From assembly GCA_964247055.1 (NCBI GenBank), contig OZ176051.1:372001-436000 (forward strand): a stretch of 64,000 bases of DNA, given 5' to 3'. Under the pieces are notes generated by a model that saw only the letters and a list, made by a program, of their open reading frames with translations, ran no database searches and was not told where the DNA came from. The position numbers were made by a program, and so were the translations under genes. The stretch comes from Paragordius varius. Its lineage: Eukaryota; Nematomorpha. Positions 1 through 10,900 of the stretch are shown piece after piece (position 1 is the stretch's first letter; every line of letters starts with the position of its first letter).

Positions 1-13
1 TGTAATTTTTATG

Positions 14-37
14 AATTTTTTAAATATTTAAAAAATT
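14..37. other. 24-bp perfect palindrome in the monomer (representative copy)
   Basis: The half-site AATTTTTTAAAT is followed directly by its exact reverse complement ATTTAAAAAATT, giving 24 bp of two-fold symmetry with no spacer. The same segment recurs in most monomers. Some copies damage one arm, for example AAACTTTTCAAAT at about 5,676, 8,431, 13,754 and 22,023, and GGATTTTATAAAT at about 47,292. Such symmetry could form a cruciform or bind a dimeric protein. Dyad symmetry is a known property of many centromeric satellites, but no role is demonstrated here. The flanking A6 and T6 tracts also predict intrinsic curvature. Confidence 0.9.
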
Positions 38-65
38 TATTTTATACGATTTTAAAAATAAAAAT

Positions 66-123
66 GGCTACCTAAAATCCAAATTTGATCAGGTGATGTC
101 GCCATAATTTTTTTTGGGTAGCC
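66..123. other. 12-bp inverted repeat with 34-nt loop in the monomer (representative copy)
   Basis: The arm GGCTACCTAAAA (66-77) faces TTTTGGGTAGCC (112-123). All 12 positions pair in a plus-strand transcript if one U-G wobble (unit positions 73 and 116) is allowed; as DNA there is one mismatch. The 34-nt loop contains GGTGATGTCGCC, which can form a small nested stem. Most monomers keep both arms. Exceptions include GGTACC, a one-base loss, at about 3,830, 6,247 and 7,279; GGCTCCC near 5,039; ATCTACC at 32,042 and 35,818; and GGCTGCC near 54,945 and 59,431. A folded transcript or extruded DNA hairpin is possible, but neither is shown. Confidence 0.75.
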
Positions 124-264
124 CTATGGTAGTTCCATCATAACCCCAAATATTTTTGAGATCGGACTTTAAATGTAATTTTTATGAATTTTATAAATAT
201 TTAAAAAATTTATTTTATACGATTTTAAAAATAAAAATGGCTACCTAAAATCCAAATTTGATCA

Positions 265-316
265 GGTGATGTCGCCATATTTTTTTGGGTAGCCCTATGG
301 TAGTTCCATCATCACC
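265..316. other. Alternative inverted repeat GGTGATG / CATCACC (second monomer)
   Basis: GGTGATG at 265-271 is the exact reverse complement of CATCACC at 310-316. The left arm lies in the loop of the GGCTACC hairpin, so the two foldings compete in part. Monomers that read CATAACC instead of CATCACC, including the first copy at 139-145, lose this pairing. It is a short match in AT-rich DNA and may be chance; its value is as a marker of sequence variation. Confidence 0.5.
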
Positions 317-331
317 CCAAATATTTTGGGG
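315..331. other. CCCCAAA / TTTGGGG dyad present in one monomer sub-family
   Basis: CCCCAAA (315-321) and TTTGGGG (325-331) are perfect inverted arms with a 3-base loop, TAT here and TAC in many copies (for example near 3,913, 13,540 and 17,506). The dyad exists only in monomers ending in GGGGATCGG. In the other sub-families the right arm is replaced by TTGAGATCGG or TCGAGATCGG, which cannot pair. Dyad-bearing and dyad-lacking monomers are interspersed along the array. Confidence 0.7.
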
Positions 332-504
332 ATCGGATTAAAAATGTAATTTTTATGAATTTTTTAAATATTTAAAAAATTTATTTTATACGATTTTAAA
401 AATAAAAATGGCTACCTAAAATCCAAATTTGATCAGGTGATGTCACCATAATTTTTTTTGGGTAGCCCTATGGTAGTTCCATCATCACCCCAAATATTTT
501 CGAG

Positions 505-3254
505 ATCGGAGTATAAATGTAATTTTTATGAATTTTTTAAATATTTAAAAAATTTATTTTATAAAATTTTAAAAATAAAAATGGCTACCTAAAATCCAAA
601 TTTGATCAGGTGATGTCACCATAATTTATTTGGGTAGCCCTATGGTAGTTCCATCATCACCCCAAATATTTTGGGGATAACTATAAATGTAATTTTTATA
701 AATTTTTTAAATATTTAAAAAATTTATTTTATACGATTTTAAAAATAAAAATGGCTACCTAAAATCCAAATTTGATCAGGTGATGTCGCCATAATTTTTT
801 TTGGGTAGCCCTATAGTAGTTCAATCATCACCCCAAATATTTTTGAGATCGGAGTATAAATGTAATTTTTATGAATTTTTTAAATATTTAAAAAATTTAT
901 TTTATACGATTTTAAAAATAAAAATGGCTACCTAAAATCCAAATTTGATCAGGTGATGTCACTATAATTTTTTTGGGTAGCCCTATGGTAGTTCCATCAT
1001 CACCCCAAATATTTTGGGGATCGGACTATAAATGTAATTTTTATAAATTTTTTAAATATTTAAAAAATTTATTTTATACGATTTTAAAAATAAAAATGGC
1101 TACCTAAAATCCAAATTTGATCAGGTTACCATAATTTTTTTTGGGTAGCCCTATGGTAGTTCCATCATCACCCCAAATATTGTCGAGATCGGAGTATAAA
1201 TGTAATTTTTTTGAATTTTTTAAATATTTAAAAAATTTATTTTATACGATTTTAAAAATAAAAATGGCTACCTAAAGTCCAAATTTGATCAGGTGATGTC
1301 GCCATAATTTTTTTTGGGTAACCCTATGGTGGTTCCATCATCACCCCAAATATTTTTGAGATCGGACTTTAAATGAATGAATTTTTTAAATATTTAAAAA
1401 ATTTATTTTATACGATTTTAAAAATAAAAATGGCTACCTAAAATCCAAATTTGATCAGGTGATGTCGCCATATTTTTTTTTGGGTAGCCCTATAGTAGTT
1501 CCATCATCACCCCAAATATTTTTGAGATCGGAGTATAAATGTAATTTTTATGATTTTTTTAAATATTTAAAAAATTTATTTTATAAAATTTTAAAAATAA
1601 AAATGGCTACCTAAAATCCAAATTTGATCAGGTGATGTCACCATAATTTATTTGGGTAGCCCTATGGTAGTTCCATCATCACCCCAAATATTTTTGAGAT
1701 CGGAGTATAAATGTAATTTTTATGAATTTTTTAAATATTTAAAAAATTTATTTTATACGATTTTAAAAATAAAAATGGCTACCTAAAATCCAAATTTGAT
1801 CAAGTGATGTCACCATAATTTATTTGGGTAGCCCTATGGTAGTTCCATCATCACCCCAATTATTTTGGGGATAACTATAAATGTAATTTTTATGAATTTT
1901 TTAAATATTTAAAAAATTTATTTTATACGATTTTAAAAATAAAAATGGCTACCTAAAATCCAAATTTGATCAGGTGATGTCGCCATAATTTTTTTTGGGT
2001 AGCCCTATAGTAGTTCAATCATCACCCCAAATATTTTTGAGATCGTAGTATAAATGTAATTTTTATGAATTTTTTAAATATTTAAAAAATTTATTTTATA
2101 CGATTTTAAAAATAAAAATGGCTACCTAAAATCCAAATTTGATCAGGTGATGTCACCATAATTTATTTGGGTAGCCCTATAGTAGTTCCATCATCACCCC
2201 AAATATTTTTGAGATCGGAGTATAAATGTAATTTTTATGAATTTTTTAAATATTTAAAAAATTTATTTTATAAAATTTTAAAAATAAAAATGGCTACCTA
2301 AAATCCAAATTTGATCAGGTGATGTCACCATAATTTATTTGGGTAGCCCTATGGTAGTTCCATCATCACCCCAAATATTTTGGGGATAACTATAAATGTA
2401 ATTTTTATGAATTTTTTAAATATTTAAAAAATTTATTTTATACGATTTTAAAAATAAAAATGGCTACCTAAAATCCAAATTTGATCAGGTGATGTCGCCA
2501 TAATTTTTTTTGGGTAGCCCTATAGTAGTTCAATCATCACCCCAAATATTTTTGAGATCGGAGTATAAATGTAATTTTTATGAATTTTTTAAATATTTAA
2601 AAAATTTATTTTATACGATTTTAAAAATAAAAATGGCTACCTAAAATCCAAATTTGATCAGGTGATGTCACTATAATTTTTTTGGGTAGCCCTATGGTAG
2701 TTCCATCATCACCCCAAATATTTTGGGGATCGGACTATAAATGTAATTTTTATAAATTTTTTAAATATTTAAAAAATTTATTTTATACGATTTTAAAAAT
2801 AAAAATGGCTACCTAAAATCCAAATTTGATCAGGTTACCATAATTTTTTTTGGGTAGCCCTATGGTAGTTCCATCATCACCCCAAATATTGTCGAGATCG
2901 GAGTATAAATGTAATTTTTTTGAATTTTTTAAATATTTAAAAAATTTATTTTATACGATTTTAAAAATAAAAATGGCTACCTAAAATCCAAATTTGATCA
3001 GGTGATGTCGCTATAATTTTTTTTGGGTAACCCTATGGTGGTTCCATCATCACCCCAAATATTTTTGAGATCGGACTTTAAATGAATGAATTTTTTAAAT
3101 ATTTAAAAAATTTATTTTATACGATTTTAAAAATAAAAATGGCTACCTAAAATCCAAATTTGATCAGGTGGTGTCGCCATATTTTTTTTTGGATAGCCCT
3201 ATAGTAGTTCCATCATCACCCCAAATATTTTTGAGATCGGAGTATAAATGTAAT
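505..3254 (+). repeat. Ten-monomer duplication at 1,709-bp offset
   Basis: About 505-1,545 reappears at about 2,214-3,254. Rare markers match at exactly 1,709 bp: ATAAAATTTT (561 and 2,270), GGGGATAAC (673 and 2,382), the shortened CAGGTTACC (1,122 and 2,831) and the AAATGAATGAA deletion unit (about 1,371 and 3,080). A few single-base differences separate the copies, such as GTCGCC against GTCGCT. GGGGATAAC also occurs at 1,867, so the stretch between was built from related units. Outside these limits the flanking monomers differ. Confidence 0.8.
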
Positions 3255-4972
3255 TTTTATGAATTTTTTAAATATTTAAAAAATTTATTTTATACGATTT
3301 TAAAAATAAAAATGGCTACCTAAAATCCAAATTTGATCAGGTGATGTCACCATAATTTATTTGGGTAGCCCTATAGTAGTTCCATCATCACCCCAAATAT
3401 TTTTGAGATCGGAGTATAAATGTAATTTTTATGAATTTTTTAAATATTTAAAAAATTTATTTTATACGATTTTAAAAATAAAAATGGCTACCTAAAATCC
3501 AAATTTGATCAGGTGATGTCGCCATAATTTTTTTTGGGTAACCCTATAGTAGTTCCATCATCACCCCAAATATTTTTGAGATCGGAGTATAAATGTAATT
3601 TTTATAAATTTTTTAAATATTTAAAAAATTTATTTTATACGATTTTAAAAATAAAAATGGCTACCTAAAATCCAAATTTGATCAGGTGATGTCACTATAA
3701 TTTTTTTGGGTAGCCCTATGGTAGTTCCATCATCACCCCAAATATTTTGGGGATCGGACTATAAATGTAATTTTATGAATTTTTTAAATATTTTAAAAAT
3801 TTATTTTATACGATTTTAAAAATAAAAATGGTACCTAAAATCCAAATTTGATCAGGTGATGTCGCCATATTTTTTTTTGGGTAGCCCTATGGTAGTTTCA
3901 TCATCACCCCAAATACTTTGGGGATCGGACTATAAATGTAATTTTTATGAATTTTTTAAATATTTAAAAAATTTATTTTATACGATTTTAAAAATAAAAA
4001 TGGCTACCTAAAATCCAAATTTGATCAGGTGATGTCACCATAATTTTTTTTGGGTAGCCCTATGGTAGTTTCATCATCACCCCAAATACTTTGGGGATCG
4101 GACTATAAATGTAATTTTTATGAATTTTTTAAATATTTAAAAAATTTATTTTATACGATTTTAAAAATAAAAATGGCTACCTAAAATCCAAATTTGATCA
4201 GGTGATGTCACCATAATTTTTTTTGGGTAGCCCTATGGTAGTTCCATCATCACCCCAAATATTTTCGAGATCGGAGTATAAATGTAATTTTTATAAATTT
4301 TTTAAATATTTAAAAAATTTATTTTATAAGATTTTAAAAATATAAATGGCTACCTAAAATCCAAATTTGATCAGGTGATGTCACTATAATTTTTTTGGGT
4401 AGCCCTATGGTAGTTCCATCATCACCCCAAATATTTTGGGGATCGGATTATAAATGTAATTTTTATGAATTTTTTAAATATTTAAAAATTTATTTTATAC
4501 GATTTTAAAAATAAAAGGGGCTACCTAAAATCCAAATTTAATCAGGTGATGTCACCATAATTTTTTTTGGGTAGCCCTATGGTAGTTCCATCATCACCCC
4601 AAATATTGTCGAGATCGGAGTATAAATGTAATTTTTTTGAATTTTTTAAATATTTAAAAAATTTATTTTATACGATTTTAAAAATAAAAATGGCTACCTA
4701 AAATCCAAATTTGATCAGGTGATGTCGCCATAATTTTTTTTGGGTAACCCTATGGTGGTTCCATCATCACCCCAAATTTTTTTGAGATCGGACTTTAAAT
4801 GTAATTTTAATGAATTTTTTAAATATTTAAAAAATTTATTTTATACGATTTTAAAAATAAAAATGGCTACCTAAAATCCAAATTTGATCAGGTGATGTCG
4901 CCATAATTTTTTTTGGGTAGCCTTGTAGTAGTTCCATCATCACCCCAAATATTTTTGAGATCGGACTTTAAA
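3255..4972 (+). repeat. Mixed satellite monomers, no gene
   Basis: These are ordinary satellite copies. Notable variants are the one-base-deleted GGTACC at 3,830 with a broken palindrome beside it (AAATATTTTAAAAATTT near 3,785), and the AGGGGCTACC monomer with TTTAATCAGG at about 4,515. Both variants return inside the six-monomer repeat at 5.9-8.0 kb (GGTACC at 6,247, offset 2,417 bp), so this stretch is a probable source of, or sister to, that repeat. Nothing other than satellite is seen. Confidence 0.85.
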
Positions 4973-5491
4973 TGTAATTTTTATAAATTTTTTAAATATT
5001 TGAAAAATTTATTTTATACGATTTTAAAAATAAAAATGGCTCCCTAAAATCCAAATTTGATCAGGTGATGTCGCCATAATTTTTTTTGGGTAGCCCTATG
5101 GTAGTTCGATCATAACCCCAAATATTTTTGAGATCGGACTTTAAATGTAATTTTTATGAATTTTTTAAATATTTAAAAAATTTATTTTATACGATTTTAA
5201 AAATAAAAATGGCTACCTAAAATCCAAATTTGATCAGGTGATGTCGCCATAATTTTTTTTGGGTAGCCCTATGGTAGTTCGATCATAACCCCAAATATTT
5301 TTGAGATCGGACTTTAAATGTAATTTTTATGAATTTTTTAAATATTTAAAAAATTTATTTTATACGATTTTAAAAATAAAAATGGCTACCTAAAATCCAA
5401 ATTTGATCAGGTGATGTCGCCATAATTTTTTTTGGGTAGCCCTATGGTAGTTCGATCATAACCCCAAATATTTTTGAGATCGGACTTTAAA
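4973..5491 (+). repeat. Three consecutive monomers sharing a private GTTCGATCATAACC variant
   Basis: Units 4,973-5,145, 5,146-5,318 and 5,319-5,491 are each 173 bp and all carry GTTCGATCATAACC where neighbours have GTTCCATC. The distinctive CG sits at 5,107, 5,280 and 5,453, spaced exactly 173 bp. The second and third units appear identical by eye; the first has extra changes (TATTTGAAAAA and GGCTCCC). I did not see the variant elsewhere in the window. This looks like a very recent one-monomer expansion. Confidence 0.85.
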
Positions 5492-5923
5492 TGTAATTTT
5501 TATGAATTTTTTAAATATTTAAAAAATTTATTTTATACGATTTTAAAAATAAAAATGGCTACCTAAAATCCAAATTTGATCAGGTGATGTCGCCATAATT
5601 TTTTTTGGGTAGCCCTATGGTAGTTCCATCATCACCCCAAATATTTTCGAGATCGGAGTATAAATGTAATTTTTATAAACTTTTCAAATATTTAAAAAAT
5701 TTATTTTATACGATTTTAAAAATAAAAATGGCTACCTAAAATCCAAATTTCATCAGGTGATGTCGCCATAATTTTTTTTGGGTAGCCCTATGGTAGTTCC
5801 ATCATAACCCCAAATATTTTTGAGATCGGACTTTAAATGTAATTTTTTTGAATTTTTTAAATATTTAAAAAATTTATTTTATACGATTTTAAAAATAAAA
5901 ATGGCTACCTAAAATCCAAATTT

Positions 5924-7987
5924 GATCAGATGATGTCACCATAATTTTTTTTGGGTAGCCCTATGGTAGTTCCATCATCACCCCAAATATTTTGGGGATC
6001 GGAGTATAAATGTAATTTTTATAAATTTTTTAAATATTTAAAAAATTTATTTTATACGATTTTAAAAATAAAAATGGCTACCTAAAATCCAAATTTGATC
6101 AGGTGATGTCACTATAATTTTTTTGGGTAGCCCTATGGTAGTTCCATCATCACCCCAAATATTTTGGGGATCGGACTATAAATGTAATTTTATGAATTTT
6201 TTAAATATTTAAAAAATTTATTTTATACGATTTTAAAAATAAAAATGGTACCTAAAATCCAAATTTGATCAGGTGATGTCGCCATATTTTTTTGGGGTAG
6301 CCCTATGGTAGTTTCATCATCACCCCAAATACTTTGGGGATCGGACTATAAATGTAATTTTTATGAATTTTTTAAATATTTAAAAAATTTATTTTATACG
6401 ATTTTAAAAATAAAAATGGCTACCTAAAATCCAAATTTGATCAGGTGATGTCACCATAATTTTTTTTGGGTAGCCCTATGGTAGTTCCATCATCACCCCA
6501 AATATTTTCGAGATCGGAGTATAAATGTAATTTTTATAAATTTTTTAAATATTTAAAAAATTTATTTTATAAGATTTTAAAAATAAAAATGGCTACCTAA
6601 AATTTAAATTTGATCAGGTGATGTCACTATAATTTTTTTGGGTAACCCTATGGTAGTTTCATCATTACCCCAAATATTTTGGGGATCGGATTATAAATGT
6701 AATTTTTATGAATTTTTTAAATATTTAAAAATTTATTTTATACGATTTTAAAAATAAAAGGGGCTACCTAAAATCCAAATTTAATCAGGTGATGTCGCCA
6801 TAATTTTTTTTGGGTAACCCTATGGTGGTTCCATCATCACCCCAAATATTTTTGAGATCGGACTTTAAATGTAATTTTTATGAATTTTTTAAATATTTAA
6901 AAAATTTATTTTATACGATTTTAAAAATAAAAATGGCTACCTAAAATCCAAATTTGATCAGATGATGTCACCATAATTTTTTTTGGGTAGCCCTATGGTA
7001 GTTCCATCATCACCCCAAATATTTTGGGGATCGGAGTATAAATGTAATTTTTATAAATTTTTTAAATATTTAAAAAATTTATTTTATACGATTTTAAAAA
7101 TAAAAATGGCTACCTAAAATCCAAATTTGATCAGGTGATGTCACTATAATTTTTTTGGGTAGCCCTATGGTAGTTCCATCATCACCCCAAATATTTTGGG
7201 GATCGGACTATAAATGTAATTTTATGAATTTTTTAAATATTTAAAAAATTTATTTTATACGATTTTAAAAATAAAAATGGTACCTAAAATCCAAATTTGA
7301 TCAGGTGATGTCGCCATATTTTTTTGGGGTAGCCCTATGGTAGTTTCATCATCACCCCAAATACTTTGGGGATCGGACTATAAATGTAATTTTTATGAAT
7401 TTTTTAAATATTTAAAAAATTTATTTTATACGATTTTAAAAATAAAAATGGCTACCTAAAATCCAAATTTGATCAGGTGATGTCACCATAATTTTTTTTG
7501 GGTAGCCCTATGGTAGTTCCATCATCACCCCAAATATTTTCGAGATCGGAGTATAAATGTAATTTTTATAAATTTTTTAAATATTTAAAAAATTTATTTT
7601 ATAAGATTTTAAAAATAAAAATGGCTACCTAAAATTTAAATTTGATCAGGTGATGTCACTATAATTTTTTTGGGTAACCCTATGGTAGTTTCATCATTAC
7701 CCCAAATATTTTGGGGATCGGATTATAAATGTAATTTTTATGAATTTTTTAAATATTTAAAAATTTATTTTATACGATTTTAAAAATAAAAGGGGCTACC
7801 TAAAATCCAAATTTAATCAGGTGATGTCGCCATAATTTTTTTTGGGTAACCCTATGGTGGTTCCATCATCACCCCAAATATTTTTGAGATCGGACTTTAA
7901 ATGTAATTTTTATGAATTTTTTAAATATTTAAAAAATTTATTTTATACGATTTTAAAAATAAAAATGGCTACCTAAAATCCAAATTT
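5924..7987 (+). repeat. Six-monomer higher-order repeat, two tandem copies (1,032 bp)
   Basis: The first copy runs about 5,924-6,955 and the second 6,956-7,987. Markers match at 1,032 bp: GATCAGATGATG (5,924 and 6,956), GGTACC (6,247 and 7,279), the TTTGGGGTAGCC form (about 6,293 and 7,325), AAAATTTAAATTTG (6,600 and 7,632), AGGGGCTACC (6,759 and 7,791) and GTAACCCTATGGTGG (about 6,814 and 7,846). The copies look almost identical, so the duplication is recent relative to divergence between monomers inside the unit. Confidence 0.88.
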
Positions 7988-10900
7988 GATCAGGTGATGT
8001 CGCCATAATTTTTTTTGGGTAGCCCTATGGCAGTTCCATCATCACCCCAAATACTTTGGGGATCGGACTATAAATGTAATTTTTATGAATTTTTTAAATA
8101 TTTAAAAAATTTATTTTATACGATTTTAAAAATAAAAATGGCTACCTAAAATCCAAAATTGTTCAGGTGATGTCGCCATAATTTTTTTTGAGTAGCCCTA
8201 TGGTAGTTCCATCATAACCCCAAATATTTTTGAGATCGGACTTTAAATGTAATTTTTATAAATTTTTTAAATATTTAAAAAATTTATTTTATACGATTTT
8301 AAAAATAAAAATGGCTACCTAAAATCCAAATTTGATCAGGTGATGTCGCCATAATTTTTTTTGGGTAGCCCTATGGTAGTTCCATCATCACCCCAAATAT
8401 TTTCGAGATCGGAGTATAAATGTAATTTTTATAAACTTTTCAAATATTTAAAAAATTTATTTTATACGATTTTAAAAATAAAAATGGCTACCTAAAATCC
8501 AAATTTCATCAGGTGATGTCGCCATAATTTTTTTTGGGTAGCCCTATGGTAGTTCCATCATAACCCCAAATATTTTTGAGATCGGACTTTAAATGTAATT
8601 TTTTTGAATTTTTTAAATATTTAAAAAATTTATTTTATACGATTTTAAAAATAAAAATGGCTACCTAAAATCCAAATTTGATCAGATGATGTCACCATAA
8701 TTTTTTTTGGGTAGCCCAATGGTAGTTCCATCATTACCCCAAATATTTTTGAGATCGGACTTTAAATGTAATTTTTATGAATTTTTTAAATATTTAAAAA
8801 ATTTATTTTATACGATTTTAAAAATAAAAATGGCTACCTAAAATCCAAATTTGATCAGGTGATGTCACCATAATTTTTTTTGGGTAGCCCTATGGTAGTT
8901 CCATCATCACCCCAAATATTGTCGAGATCGGAGTATAAATGTAATTTTTATGCATTTTTTAAATATTTAAAAAATTTATTTTATACGATTTTAAAAATAA
9001 AAATGGCTACCTAAAATCCAAATTTGATCAGGTGATGTCGCCATAATTTTTTTTGGGTAGCCCTATGGTAGTTCCATCATAACCGCAAATATTTTTGAGA
9101 TCGGAGTATAAATGTAATTTTTATGAATTTTTTAAATATTAAAAAATTTATTTTATACGATTTTAAAAATAAAAATGGCTACCTAAAATCCAAATTTGAT
9201 CAGGTGATGTCGCCATAATTTTTTTTGGGTAGTCCTATGGTATTTCCATCATAACCGCAAATATTTTTGAGATCGGAGTATAAATGTAATTTTTATGAAT
9301 TTTTTAAATATTAAAAAAATTATTTTATACGATTTTAAAAATAAAAATGGCTACCTAAAATCCAAATTTGATCAGGTGATGTCATTATAATTTTTTTAGG
9401 TAGCCCTATGGTAGTTCCATCATCACCCCAAATATTTTGGGGATCGGATTATAAATGTAATTTTTTTGAATTTTTTAAATATTTAAAAAATTTATTTTAT
9501 ACGATTTTAAAAATAAAAATGGCTACCTAAAATCCAAATTTGATCAGGTGATGTCGCCATAATTTTTTTTGGGTAGCCCTATAGTAGTTCCATCATCACC
9601 CCAAATATTTTTGAGATCGGAGTATAAATGTAATTTTTATGAATTTTTTAAATATTTAAAAAATTTATTTTATACGATTTTAAAAATAAAAATGGCTACC
9701 TAAAATCCAAATTGATCAGGTGATGTCACCATAATTTTTTTTGGGTAGCCCTATGGTAGTTCCATCATCACCCCAAATACTTTGGGGATCGGACTATAAA
9801 TGTAATTTTTATGAATTTTTTAAATATTTAAAAAATTTATTTTATACGATTTTAAAAATAAAAATGGCTACCTAAAATCCAAATTTGATCAGATGATGTC
9901 ACCATAATTTTTTTTGGGTAGCCCTATGGTAGTTCCATCATCACGCCAAATATTTTCGAGATCGGAGTATAAATGTAATTTTTATGAATTTTTTAAATAT
10001 TTAAAAAATTTATTTTATACTATTTTAAAAATAAAAATGGCTACCTAAAATCCAAATTTGATCAGGTGATGTCACCATATTTTTTTTTGGGTAGCCCTAT
10101 GGTAGTTCCATCATAACCCCAAATATTTTTGAGATCGGACTTTAAATGTAATTTTTATGAATTTTTTAAATATTTAAAAAATTTATTTTATACGATTTTA
10201 AAAATAAAAATGGCTACCTAAAATCCAAATTTGATCAGGTAATGTCACCATAATTTTTTTTGGGTAGCCCTATGGTAGTTCCATCATCACCCCAAATATT
10301 GTCGAGATCGGAGTATAAATGTAATTTTTTTGAATTTTTTAAATATTTAAAAAATTTATTTTATACGATTTTAAAAATAAAAATGGCTACCTAAAATCCA
10401 AATTTGATCAGGTGATGTCGCCATAATTTTTTTTGGGTAGCCCTATGGTAGTTCCATCATAACCGCAAATATTTTTGAGATCGGAGTATAAATGTAATTT
10501 TTATGAATTTTTTAAATATTAAAAAATTTATTTTATACGATTTTAAAAATAAAAATGGCTACCTAAAATCCAAATTTTATCAGGTGATGTCATTATAATT
10601 TTTTTAGGTAGCCCTATGGTATTTCCATCATCACCCCAAATATTTTGGGATGAATTTTTTAAATATTTAAAAAATTTATTTTATACGATTTTAAAAATAA
10701 AAATGGCTACCTAAAATCCAAATTTGATCAGGTGATGTCGCCATAATTTTTTTTGGGTAGTCCTATACTAGTTCCATCATCACCCCAAATATTTTTGAGA
10801 TCGGAGTATAAATGCAATTTTTATGAATTTTTTAAATATTTAAAAAATTTATTTTATACGATTTTAAAAATAAAAATGGCTACCTAAAATCCAAATTTGA

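Larger units (their letters stand above)
1..173 (+). repeat. Reference satellite monomer (first full copy)
   Basis: This copy is used to number the unit. Unit positions 1-65 are nearly pure A/T (4 G/C in 65) and hold a palindrome at 14-37 and the tract TTTATTTTATACGAT at 36-50. Positions 66-173 have 40 G/C in 108 bases and hold GGCTACC (66-72), TGATCA (86-91), GGTGATGTCGCC (92-103), a T run, GGGTAGCC (116-123), ATGGTAGTTCCAT (126-138), the CCCCAAA block (144-150) and GAGATCGGA (158-166). CG occurs at 47-48, 100-101 and 163-164; a fourth appears in TCGAG variants. GATC occurs twice, at 87-90 and 160-163. The choice of unit start is arbitrary. No frame stays open: the length is usually not a multiple of three and stops are frequent. 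Confidence 0.95.

Noticed and set aside
104..118. T-run before GGGTAGCC as a transcription terminator
   Set aside because: The T run changes length by slippage from copy to copy and there is no gene upstream; it is part of the repeat unit.
66..123. Miniature transposon (MITE) with GGCTACC terminal inverted repeats
   Set aside because: The 58-bp segment occurs at the same place in every monomer with no target-site duplication and no copy outside the array, so it is part of the satellite unit.
1..173. CENP-B box
   Set aside because: I looked for the TTCG...CGGG core of the mammalian 17-bp box in the monomer and found no match on either strand.
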